Below the pieces are notes generated by a model, which worked only from the letters and a program-made list of their open reading frames with translations, was not told the DNA's origin and did not search any database. DNA of 64,000 nucleotides from NCBI GenBank assembly GCA_050183765.1, contig JBFXAZ010000011.1:1-64000 (forward strand), read 5' to 3'. The position numbers and the translations under genes were made by a program. This DNA is from JAFAZJ01 sp050183765. Its GTDB lineage: Bacteria; Pseudomonadota; Alphaproteobacteria; Reyranellales; Reyranellaceae. This document shows positions 25,272 through 32,872 of this stretch, piece after piece (within the stretch, counting starts at the first letter, position 1; the number at the start of each line of letters is the position of its first letter).

Positions 25272-26672
25272 CTAGTGACCGCCGCCGGCATTGGCTGCCG
25301 GCTGCGCGGTCGGGGACGGGGTGGCGGACATGGGTGAGGCGCCGCCGCCGATCACGGCGGCGCGCAGGTCGATCTCGGCGAGCAGGAAGTCGCGGCGCGC
25401 CTCGATGGCGGCGATGTTGGCGGCGACGCGCTCGCGCGTCTCGACCAGCAGCTCGAAGACGTCGGCGAGCATGCCGTTGTAGCGCAGCAGGGTTTCCTGG
25501 GCGATCACGCGCCTGAGCGGCAGGACGCGCGCCTGGTAGTGCTGGGCGATCTCGTGCGTCGCGCGCCAGCTCTGATAGGCCATGCGCGCCTCGGACCGCG
25601 CCGCCGCCGCGACGGCAGCCAGCTGGTTTACCGCGCGCATGTAGGCCTCGCGTTCGCGCCGGAGCTTGACCTGGCCGCCGTCGAAGATCGGGATCTCGAG
25701 CTCCAGCTCGAAGCCGCCGCGCGTCGTGCGCCCGTCGGGATCGTGCTCGGTGCTGACCAGGCCCGAGAGCTCGAACAGCGAGACGAAGCGGGTGGCCTCG
25801 GCGAGGTCGATGCTCCTGGCCAGGATCGCCAGCTCCTGGCGCGCGATGGCGATGTCGACGCGCCCGGTGATCGCCTCGGCCTCGACATTGGCGATCGGCC
25901 GCAGCCGCGCCGGCAGCGCCGGCAGCTGCGTGGGCAGTCGGACCTCCTGCTCCCACAGGCCGAGCAGCCGAGTCAGCGCCGCGCGTTCCTGCCGCGCACG
26001 CAGCCGCGCCCGGGCCAGCTGCGCCGAGAGCTCGGCATAGGCCGCCGCGGCGCGGGCCTGCTCCAGCTTGGTGGCGCCGCCGGTCTCGCCCAACTTGCGC
26101 AGCAGGTCGGCGGTGGCATCGGCGGCGAGGCGCGACTGCTCGAGGTAGCCGACGATCTGCTGTGCCGCGATCGCGTTGACCCAGGCGCGGCGCGTCCGCA
26201 GCGCGAGGCGGTAGGTCGCCTCGATCGCCATCTGCTGCGCCTGCGCGAAGCGCTGCTTTGCGATCGCCTTGCGTGCCGGCAGGGTGGCCAGCGACAGGAT
26301 GTTGCCGAGCAGGCGGAACTCCCACTCGACGATGCCCGACCCCGCCAGCCGCGACAGAGACAGCCGCGGATTGGGCGGCAGGCTGGCCTCGACCCCGGCG
26401 ATCTCGCTCAGGCCGAGATCGTTGTAGGCGGCCTGCAGGGACTTGTTGTTCAGCAGCGCGACCTGCACCGCCGTATCGGCCGTCAGCGGGTCGTGCAGCA
26501 GCGCATCGACGCGCTCGCGCGCGCGCCGGGCGTCGGCGACCGAGGCGATCTTCACCGTCTCGCCGCCCACCTTGTCGCGAACCGCCGAGGACACGGCGGA
26601 CATGCCGGCGTCGGGCGAGAACTCGGCGCAGCCGGCGACGAGCAGCATGCCCAGGGCGACGACGGCCCTCAT
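25272..26672 (-). CDS. TolC-family outer membrane lipoprotein
   Basis: 466 residues. A lipoprotein signal (ALGMLLVAGC) precedes two repeated helical-hairpin halves of the outer membrane efflux protein fold (NKSLQAAYNDLGLSEIAGVE, then GRVDIAIARQELAILARSID). The C-terminus is His/Gly/Pro rich. It would form the outer membrane duct of a tripartite metal efflux pump, but no membrane fusion protein is adjacent. The start overlaps the stop of the upstream lipoprotein gene by four bases (ATGA), so the two are translationally coupled. Confidence 0.85.
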   Translation of the reverse strand: MRAVVALGMLLVAGCAEFSPDAGMSAVSSAVRDKVGGETVKIASVADARRARERVDALLHDPLTADTAVQVALLNNKSLQAAYNDLGLSEIAGVEASLPPNPRLSLSRLAGSGIVEWEFRLLGNILSLATLPARKAIAKQRFAQAQQMAIEATYRLALRTRRAWVNAIAAQQIVGYLEQSRLAADATADLLRKLGETGGATKLEQARAAAAYAELSAQLARARLRARQERAALTRLLGLWEQEVRLPTQLPALPARLRPIANVEAEAITGRVDIAIARQELAILARSIDLAEATRFVSLFELSGLVSTEHDPDGRTTRGGFELELEIPIFDGGQVKLRREREAYMRAVNQLAAVAAAARSEARMAYQSWRATHEIAQHYQARVLPLRRVIAQETLLRYNGMLADVFELLVETRERVAANIAAIEARRDFLLAEIDLRAAVIGGGASPMSATPSPTAQPAANAGGGH

Positions 26673-26926
26673 GGCGAGCCTCCGCGTCGCGGCGCCACGC
26701 GTTCGTTCATCTCGCGCCAGGGTCTCGGCTCGACAGGCTGGTGGAGCACCGTGCCCGCCGTGACCGGCGTGTCGTCGGCGGACGACCGGCCGGCACGCGG
26801 ATCGGCCGGATCGGGCCCCGATGTGATGGCGGGCAGCGAGGCGTTGCCGCAACCGGCCAGCGCCAGCGCGCAGCCCATGGCGAGAAGCCGCCTCCGCGCG
26901 GCGCGGATACGCGATACGTCGGGCAT
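26669..26926 (-). CDS. small lipoprotein in copper gene run
   Basis: 85 residues with a lipoprotein signal (MGCALALAGC, Cys near residue 26). The rest is polar and Pro-rich with no known domain. Its stop overlaps the TolC-like start, so it belongs to the same operon; it may help outer membrane assembly or metal binding. The start at 26926 gives a basic N-terminus before the signal. Confidence 0.65.
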   Translation of the reverse strand: MPDVSRIRAARRRLLAMGCALALAGCGNASLPAITSGPDPADPRAGRSSADDTPVTAGTVLHQPVEPRPWREMNERVAPRRGGSP

Positions 26927-27008
26927 GTGAGAAGACCCCCGGGCGGCGCATGGCCGCACGTCGACGGAAGCGCCGGCCGTCAGGCGGGCGCGCGGACTCG
27001 TTGGAGGC

Positions 27009-27380
27009 TCAGCCTTTGGGCGGCGGCGGATCGACGCCGATGACGCGCGGCAGCGGCCGGATCGTCAGCAGGGTCAGCAGCGGCCCGCCCACCGGCAGGG
27101 CGAGCGCGATAGCCGCGTCGGCGACGGCGGCGAGCGGGATGCAGGCCGTGAAGCAGCACAGATGCTGCAGCGCATCGGGCGGATGGTGGCGCCCGTCGTC
27201 CGGTGTCGGGGCGTGCGCCGGCTCGTGGCAGGACATGACGCGCATGTCGTGACCGCCGGCCTTCGGCGCCGCCATCGCGGCGAAACCGGCGGAGAGCGGC
27301 ATGCTGATGGCGAACAGCAGCGCCACCGCGAGCCTGAGCCAGGGTCGTCGGGTGAGGCCGGGGTGGCCACGATCGCGCAT
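27009..27380 (-). CDS. secreted Cys/His-rich protein of copper operon
   Basis: 123 residues. A hydrophobic leader (LRLAVALLFAISMPLSAGFA) is followed by a His/Cys-rich part (MSCHEPAHAP, GRHHPP, LQHLCCFTACIP) and a second hydrophobic segment. The layout resembles small DUF2946-like proteins near copper genes, a tentative match. It may bind copper in the periplasm or membrane. It is the first gene of the leftward copper run and its upstream region is shared with a rightward stress promoter. Confidence 0.62.
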   Translation of the reverse strand: MRDRGHPGLTRRPWLRLAVALLFAISMPLSAGFAAMAAPKAGGHDMRVMSCHEPAHAPTPDDGRHHPPDALQHLCCFTACIPLAAVADAAIALALPVGGPLLTLLTIRPLPRVIGVDPPPPKG

Positions 27381-27404
27381 GCGCCCTGTATAGGCGCAGC
27401 CACG

Positions 27405-27429
27405 GGAACCGGCAATGATGTCCTGCGTT
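27405..27429 (+). promoter_or_regulatory. EcfG-type general stress promoter
   Basis: GGAAC (27405-27409), a 16-base spacer and CGTT (27426-27429) match the EcfG consensus exactly. It ends 31 bases before the ATG of the response regulator at 27461. Confidence 0.7.
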
Positions 27430-27460
27430 GTGACAGGTTGAAAACGGGGAGGAGCGCGTG

Positions 27461-27937
27461 ATGCGTGCTGCGTTGTCGCTGGTCTGGGTGATGCCCGGGC
27501 AACGGGGAGAGAATGGGTTCGAGGGCGGCGACAGCGAGAAGGAGGGCAACGGCCATCCCGCGCCGTCGACGGTGCTGGTGGTCGAGGACGAGGTCCTGGT
27601 GCGCATGGCGGTCGCCGACCACCTGAGGCATCGCGGCTATCGGGTTCTCGAGGCCAAGACCGGCGAGGAGGCGCAGGCCATCCTGCGCGCCGGCGAGCTG
27701 GTCGAGATCCTGTTCTGCGACATCGACCTCGGATCGGGCATCAATGGCGTCGAGCTGGCGCGCTGGACGCGCGAGAACTTCCGGGACATCCGCATCCTTC
27801 TGACATCGGGCGTCTGGAGGTCGGCGCAGGTCGCCGATGTCGGCGATGGTCCGCTGGTGGCCAAACCCTACAGCTACGACTTCCTCACCGCGCAGATCGG
27901 GAAGCTGCTGGGCGCGATGGGCCGGCGCGGCGGCTAG
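27461..27937 (+). CDS. single-domain response regulator, stress-linked
   Basis: 158 residues. About 35 non-conserved residues precede one receiver domain: VLVVEDEVLVRMAV, acceptor Asp in LFCDIDLGSGINGVELA, Thr/Ser switch in ILLTSGVW, Lys in VAKPYSYD. The same GINGVELA block is in the regulator at 7393. No output domain. An exact EcfG-type promoter upstream places it in the general stress regulon, where single-domain regulators commonly tune kinases. The ATG at 27461 follows GGGGAGGA. Its end overlaps the convergent MFS gene by four bases. Confidence 0.8.
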   Translation: MRAALSLVWVMPGQRGENGFEGGDSEKEGNGHPAPSTVLVVEDEVLVRMAVADHLRHRGYRVLEAKTGEEAQAILRAGELVEILFCDIDLGSGINGVELARWTRENFRDIRILLTSGVWRSAQVADVGDGPLVAKPYSYDFLTAQIGKLLGAMGRRGG

Positions 27938-29163
27938 CCGCCGCGGTCGCCGGCCAGCTCGCGCGGGCGGATGGCAAGGAAGACCGCCAGGGCCGCGACC
28001 ATGAGCACGGCGACGAGCAGGAAGGCGAGGCCCCAGGCCATCGGCGACATGCCGCCGGCGAGATCGAGCGTCCAGCCGATCGCCAGCGGGCCGACGAAGC
28101 CGCCGCCATAGCCCAGCATCGAATGCACCGCGAGCGTGGCGCCGCGCCGCGACGGCTCGGCCGTGCCGGCGGCGCCGGCGGTGAGCGAGGACGAGTCGAG
28201 CCAGATCACCATGCCGTAGACCAGCAGCAGCACGACGGCGATCCAGTAGCCCAGCGATCCGAGGAAGCCGAGGCCCGCAGCGAAGGCGATCGACAGCAGC
28301 ATGGCGGCGGTGACCAGGCGTCGGCGGCCGAAGCGGATCGAGGCTTCGTTGCCGATCACGCTTGCCGTCGTGCCCAGCAGCGCCAGCGCGGTCACGACCA
28401 CGGTGGGCGAGATGGTCTGCGCCGCGGCCCCGGTGGCGGTGGCCACCCAGGCGAGGAAGGCGACGCCCCAGCCGCGCAGGGCGTTCATCTCCAAGGTGTG
28501 CACGCAATAGGCCAGCGCATAGGCCATGGCCGAGCGGTTGCGCAGCACCGGCCGGAAGTCGAACAGCGCCGGTCGCGTCGCGGCGCTGCTGGCCGGCGGC
28601 GTGCGGCCCGGCACCTGCGTGGCGACGGCGATCCACGCAATCGCCGCCGTGCAGCCGGCGACGATGAAAGCGGCGTGCCATCCGAGGTGCTGGGCGATCA
28701 GGTCGCCGAGCAGGAAGGACAGCGCGCCGGACACGCCGATGCTGGCGGCATGGCCGGTGACTGCCCGGGACATCATCCTGGCGTCGACCTGGTCGGCCAG
28801 CAGCTTCAGGCCGGTCATGTAGGTGCCGGCCCAGCCCATGCCGGCCAGCGCGCGCAATGCCATCGCCGACCAGAAGCCTTCGGCGAGCAGGCCGAACAGC
28901 AGGTGGCCGACGATGGTGCAGGCGACACCGAAGAGATAGACGCGCTTGGCGTCGATGCGGTCGGTCAGCGTCACCAGCACCGGCACCGCAAGCATGTAGG
29001 CGGCGTAGAACGACGAGGTGATCCAGCCGGCCTCGCTGTTGCTGAGCGACCAGCGCCGCATCATCTGCGGCAGCAGCGCCGGCCAGAAATAGGCACCGAT
29101 CTGCACCAGCACCTGTGCCGCGCAGACGATGGCGACGAGACGGGCGGGGGAGGACGTGGTCAT
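27934..29163 (-). CDS. MFS transporter
   Basis: 409 residues with twelve predicted membrane helices. The loop after helix 2 reads LTDRIDAKRVYLFG, the MFS motif A position, and helix 4 has ALRALAGMGWAGTYMTGLKL. Several residues suggest the YbfB/aromatic or drug-efflux groups, but the substrate cannot be assigned. It lies outside the recognisable copper and arsenic operons, though next to the latter. Confidence 0.83.
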   Translation of the reverse strand: MTTSSPARLVAIVCAAQVLVQIGAYFWPALLPQMMRRWSLSNSEAGWITSSFYAAYMLAVPVLVTLTDRIDAKRVYLFGVACTIVGHLLFGLLAEGFWSAMALRALAGMGWAGTYMTGLKLLADQVDARMMSRAVTGHAASIGVSGALSFLLGDLIAQHLGWHAAFIVAGCTAAIAWIAVATQVPGRTPPASSAATRPALFDFRPVLRNRSAMAYALAYCVHTLEMNALRGWGVAFLAWVATATGAAAQTISPTVVVTALALLGTTASVIGNEASIRFGRRRLVTAAMLLSIAFAAGLGFLGSLGYWIAVVLLLVYGMVIWLDSSSLTAGAAGTAEPSRRGATLAVHSMLGYGGGFVGPLAIGWTLDLAGGMSPMAWGLAFLLVAVLMVAALAVFLAIRPRELAGDRGG

Positions 29164-29234
29164 GATCCGGCTGGATCAAAGGCCGCGGATCGCGACCTGT
29201 CAACCGTAGTTCTAGAAGGTTGGAAATATATCCG

Positions 29235-29337
29235 CCGTCGTCCTGAGCGCAGCGAAGGACCTGGCGGTAGGGCGGCCAAACCCAGATGCATGATCGCCCG
29301 CACCACCGCCAGATCCTTCGCTGCGCTCAGGATGACG
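29235..29337. repeat. inverted-repeat element, family B copy 3
   Basis: Arms CGTCGTCCTGAGCGCAGCGA (left) and its complement (right, 29310-29337) flank about 47 bases. It lies between an MFS gene and arsJ on the same strand. Confidence 0.8.
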
Positions 29338-29363
29338 AAGGGCGTTGGTCCGCCCGAAAAGCG

Positions 29364-30590
29364 TCAATGCGCCAGCCGGCCCGGCGTGTCGTCGGCGAGG
29401 CGGTGCGGCAGCAGGAAGGTGATCGTCCAGCAGGCGATCAGCATCGCCGCCGAGCCGAGCAGGCAGGCGACCATGCCGCCCCACTCGTAGAGCGCGCCCG
29501 ACAGCATCATGCCGGCCAGCCGTCCCGCGGCGTTGGCGGCGTAGTAGAAGCCGACATCCTCGGCCGCCTTCTTCGAGCCGGCATAGGCGAGGATCAGGTA
29601 GGAGTGCAGCGAGGAGTTCACCGCGAAGGGCAGGCCGAAGAGCGAAAGGCCGATGGCGACGACCAGGTCGGGGCGCCACAGGCCGGGCTCGCGCAGCAGC
29701 AGCGCCAGCGCGATCGGCACCGCCGCCAGCAGGCCGGCCCAGACTCGCGCGGTCGGCACCTCGCGACTGAGCCCGTCGGCGCTGCGCGCGATCAGCGAGG
29801 GCGCCGCCGCCTGCACGAGGCCGTAGCCGATGGTCCAGGCGGCGAGGAACCCGCCGACCTCGACGAAGCGCCAGCCGGCCGCGTAGAGGAACACCGGCAG
29901 GCCGACGACGAACCACACCTCGCGCGCGCCGAACATGAAGATGCGCGCCGCCGCCAGCATGTTCACGCCGCGCGACTTCGACAGGAACTCGCGCATCGAC
30001 TTCGACGACTTGCCCTTGCCCAGGCTGCGCGGCAGCAGCGCCACGCCGGCGAGGAAGATCACGCCGATCACGCCGGCCATCAGCCACAGCGCGCCGCGGA
30101 AGCCGATGGCCTCGAGCAGCAGGCCGCCGAGGAAGAAGCCGACGCCCTTCATCGCGTTCTTCGAGCCGGTGAACCACGCCACCCACTTGAAGAGCTGGCT
30201 CGAGCCGGCGTCCGATGTCGCCTTGATCGCCGATTTCGACGCGGTCTTGGTGAAGTCCTTGGCCAGGCCGGCGATGCCCTGCGCGGCGACGACCCAGGCG
30301 ACCGACATCGCGGCCGTCCAGGTCGGATCGAGCGCCGAGAGCATCACCAGGCCGGCGACCTGCAGCGCCTGGCCGGCGGCGAGCATGCGCGGGATGCCGA
30401 AGCGCGTCGCAAGCCAGCCGCCGCCGAGATTGGCGACGATGCCGGCGAACTCGTAGAGCAGGAACAGGAAGGCCAGCGTGAACGGCGAGTAGCCGAGCTG
30501 GAAGAAGTGCAGCAGCACCAGCATGCGCAACGCACCGTCGACCAGGGTGAAGCCCCAGTACGACGCGGTGACGACGAGGTAGTTGCGCAT
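29364..30590 (-). CDS. arsJ: organoarsenical efflux MFS transporter ArsJ
   Basis: 408 residues, about twelve membrane helices. The N-terminus (YLVVTASYWGFTLVDGALRM) and the motif GLAKDFTKTASKSAIK are characteristic of ArsJ. ArsJ exports 1-arseno-3-phosphoglycerate, which then breaks down to arsenate outside the cell. The partner GAPDH gene lies immediately upstream on the same strand, separated by a 137-base repeat region. This pairing is diagnostic of the ArsJ pathway of arsenate resistance. Confidence 0.92.
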   Translation of the reverse strand: MRNYLVVTASYWGFTLVDGALRMLVLLHFFQLGYSPFTLAFLFLLYEFAGIVANLGGGWLATRFGIPRMLAAGQALQVAGLVMLSALDPTWTAAMSVAWVVAAQGIAGLAKDFTKTASKSAIKATSDAGSSQLFKWVAWFTGSKNAMKGVGFFLGGLLLEAIGFRGALWLMAGVIGVIFLAGVALLPRSLGKGKSSKSMREFLSKSRGVNMLAAARIFMFGAREVWFVVGLPVFLYAAGWRFVEVGGFLAAWTIGYGLVQAAAPSLIARSADGLSREVPTARVWAGLLAAVPIALALLLREPGLWRPDLVVAIGLSLFGLPFAVNSSLHSYLILAYAGSKKAAEDVGFYYAANAAGRLAGMMLSGALYEWGGMVACLLGSAAMLIACWTITFLLPHRLADDTPGRLAH

Positions 30591-30597
30591 GGCTGCT

Positions 30598-30725
30598 CCT
30601 CACCTTCCCTCGGAGGGCGAAGGTGGCGCGGAGCGACGGATGGGGGATATCGAAGACGAACGGAGGAGTCCGTCTTCGACATCCCCCATCCGCCCTTCGG
30701 GCACCTTCCCCCTCTGGGGGAAGGT
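30598..30725. repeat. compound inverted repeat inside ars operon
   Basis: GATGGGGGATATCGAAGACG (30639-30658) is complemented by CGTCTTCGACATCCCCCATC at 30671-30690, and outer arms ACCTTCCCTCGGAGGG and CCCCCTCTGGGGGAAGGT also pair loosely. It fills the gap between the GAPDH stop and the arsJ start and may modulate arsJ expression. Confidence 0.75.
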
Positions 30726-30727
30726 AA

Positions 30728-31774
30728 TCACGCCGCCCCCCGTTCGATCACGATGTTGGCGAGGTCGACCATCCTGCAGACATAGCCCATCTCGTTGTCG
30801 TACCAGGCATAGACCTTCAGCAGCGTGCCGTCGGTCACCATGGTGCTGGGCGCATCGACGATGGAGCTGCGCGTGTCGTTGCAGTAGTCGGCCGAGACCA
30901 GCGGCCGCTGCTCGTAGCCCAGGATGCCGGCGAGCGGTCCGGCCGCGGCCTGGGCGAACAGTCCGTTGATCTCGCTCTCGCTCGTCGCGCGCTTGAGCTC
31001 GAAGACGCAGTCGGTGAGGCTGGCGTTGAGCACCGGCGCGCGCACCGCGTGGCCGTTCAGCTTGCCCTTGAGCTCGGGGTAGATCAGCGTGATCGCCGTG
31101 GCGCTGCCGGTCGTGGTCGGCGCCAGCGAGGTCATGGCCGAACGCGCGCGGCGCAGATCCTTGTGCGGCGCGTCGACCACGACGTTGGTGTTGGTCGGAT
31201 CGTGGATGGTGGTGATCTGGCCGTGCACGATGCCGATCGCCTCGTGCACCACCTTGACCACCGGCGCCAGGCAGTTGGTCGTGCACGACGCCGCCGTCAG
31301 CAGCCTGTGCCGCGCCGGCTCGTAGAGCCCATCGTTGACGCCGACCACGACGTTGAGCGCGCTGTCATGCTTCACCGGCGCGGCGACGATCACGCGTTTG
31401 ACGCCGCGCGCGAAATAGCCCTGCAGCGCGTCGGGCGTGAGGAACTTGCCGGTGCACTCCAGCACGATGTCGCAGCCGAGATCGCCCCACTTCACCGCGC
31501 CGGGCTCGGCCACGGCGCTGAATCCCAGCCGGCGGTTGTCGATACGGATGGCGCTGTCGTCCTCGACACCGAAGGCGGCGTGCCAGCGGCCATGGATGCT
31601 GTCGAACTCCAGCAGGTGCGCGGTGGCCGCGGCACCACCCTTGATCTCGTTGACGTGCACCACGTCGAGCCGGTTGGCGGCGCGCGGATCGTCCGCCGGC
31701 CGCGCCACGCCGCCGAACGCCGCACGCAGCGCGAGCCGTCCCATGCGGCCCATGCCTTTGATGCCGACTCTCAT
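30728..31774 (-). CDS. ArsJ-associated glyceraldehyde-3-phosphate dehydrogenase
   Basis: 348 residues. NAD-binding start VGIKGMGRMGRLALRAAFG and catalytic Cys motif AASCTTNCLAP are intact. In ars operons this enzyme uses arsenate in place of phosphate, making 1-arseno-3-phosphoglycerate for export by ArsJ. The start at 31774 fits the canonical N-terminus; five residues of longer frame are dropped. It is not the likely glycolytic copy, since it lies between arsR-arsC and arsJ. Confidence 0.9.
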   Translation of the reverse strand: MRVGIKGMGRMGRLALRAAFGGVARPADDPRAANRLDVVHVNEIKGGAAATAHLLEFDSIHGRWHAAFGVEDDSAIRIDNRRLGFSAVAEPGAVKWGDLGCDIVLECTGKFLTPDALQGYFARGVKRVIVAAPVKHDSALNVVVGVNDGLYEPARHRLLTAASCTTNCLAPVVKVVHEAIGIVHGQITTIHDPTNTNVVVDAPHKDLRRARSAMTSLAPTTTGSATAITLIYPELKGKLNGHAVRAPVLNASLTDCVFELKRATSESEINGLFAQAAAGPLAGILGYEQRPLVSADYCNDTRSSIVDAPSTMVTDGTLLKVYAWYDNEMGYVCRMVDLANIVIERGAA

Positions 31775-31792
31775 GGCAGACTCCAACAACTC

Positions 31793-31894
31793 TGTCGTCC
31801 TGAGCGCTCCGACGGACCTCGCGGTATCGCGGTCATCCGATTACTGTGTGTCCGATCGCACCACGGCGAGGTCCTTCGCTGCGCTCAGGACGAC
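31793..31894. repeat. inverted-repeat element, family B copy 4
   Basis: Arms CTGTCGTCCTGAGCGCTCCG (left, with mutations) and GTCCTTCGCTGCGCTCAGGA (right) flank about 50 bases. It sits between the arsR-arsC fusion and the GAPDH gene. Confidence 0.78.
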
Positions 31895-31906
31895 GGGACA
31901 GCATCG

Positions 31907-32758
31907 CTAGGCCACCGGCCGCGTCGTATCGCCCAGCTCGTCGAGCCGCTTGCGCAGCGCCATCTCGTCGAGCGAGGCGATCGGCAGGTTGATGAAGATC
32001 TCCAGCCGCCGGCGGATCATGGCGTAGAGCGCGTTGATCATGGTGGCGCGCTCGGCCGAGTTGCCGGTGAACTTCGCCGGATCGGGCAGCGGCCAGGCCG
32101 AGGTGATCGGCCGCGAGCCGAGGTCGGGACAGTCCTGCCCTTCCAGCGTGTCGCACAGCGTGATGACGAAATCCATCCGCGGCGCGTCGGGCCGCGTGAA
32201 CTCCTCCCACGACTTGCAGCGCAGGTGGGACACGTCGTGCCCCAAGGTGCGCAGCCGCTCGATCACCTCGGGCATCGGCTCGGCGGCGGGCTCCGGTCCC
32301 GCCGAATAGGCGTGGAACCTGCCCTTGCCCAGGTCCTCGAGCAGGGCCTGTGCGATCAGCGAGCGCGCCGAGTTGCGCGTGCACAGGAACAGCACGTTGT
32401 AGGCGGCCGTCATGCGGCGTTCCTCCGGTGGGTCTTCTGGAAGCAATCGTGCGAGGTCGCCGCACAGGTCCGGGCGGCCCGCGCAGCAGGTCTCGGTGAG
32501 GAAGCTCAGCAGGCTGCGCAGGCCGGCGAAGCGCACGGCGTAGATGATGTGCCGGCCCTGGCGCGTCGACTGGATCAGGCCCGCTTCTTCCAGCTGGGCG
32601 AAGTGGAACGACAGGGTCGAGGGCACCTGGCCCAGCGCCGCCGCGACCTCGCCCGCCGCCATGCCCGAGGCGCCGCGGCTGGCCAGCAGGCGCATCAGGT
32701 TAAGCCGCGTCTCCTGCGCCAGCGCGGCAAAGCCGAGGGCTGCGGTCTTCGATTCCAT
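31907..32758 (-). CDS. ArsR-ArsC fusion: repressor plus arsenate reductase
   Basis: 283 residues in two parts. Residues about 1-100 are an ArsR-family winged helix (LNLMRLLASRG, STLSFHFAQLEEAGLIQ) ending in Cys-rich TETCCAGRPDLC, a possible As(III) site. Residues about 118-260 are a low-molecular-weight phosphatase-type ArsC, with the P-loop FLCTRNSARS and the acid loop SAWPLPDP. So one protein could both sense arsenite and reduce arsenate. It heads the operon to GAPDH and arsJ. Its own promoter region contains a repeated GTCGAAT. Confidence 0.88.
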   Translation of the reverse strand: MESKTAALGFAALAQETRLNLMRLLASRGASGMAAGEVAAALGQVPSTLSFHFAQLEEAGLIQSTRQGRHIIYAVRFAGLRSLLSFLTETCCAGRPDLCGDLARLLPEDPPEERRMTAAYNVLFLCTRNSARSLIAQALLEDLGKGRFHAYSAGPEPAAEPMPEVIERLRTLGHDVSHLRCKSWEEFTRPDAPRMDFVITLCDTLEGQDCPDLGSRPITSAWPLPDPAKFTGNSAERATMINALYAMIRRRLEIFINLPIASLDEMALRKRLDELGDTTRPVA

Positions 32759-32814
32759 AGTTGTCGAATAGTCGAATTAAATGACAAAGTCATGACGGCG
32801 CCTGTGGATTACCG

Positions 32815-32846
32815 GCAAAAAAGAACGGCAGGCTAGGGGCCTGCCG
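32815..32846 (-). terminator. rho-independent terminator of RND operon
   Basis: Read leftward: perfect stem CGGCAGGC/GCCTGCCG (32826-32846) followed by a run TTCTTTTTT (32816-32825). It lies 27 bases past the RND transporter stop and just before the arsR-arsC promoter, insulating the two units. Confidence 0.85.
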
Positions 32847-32872
32847 GTGCTGTGCGACTCGACAAGCGCACA

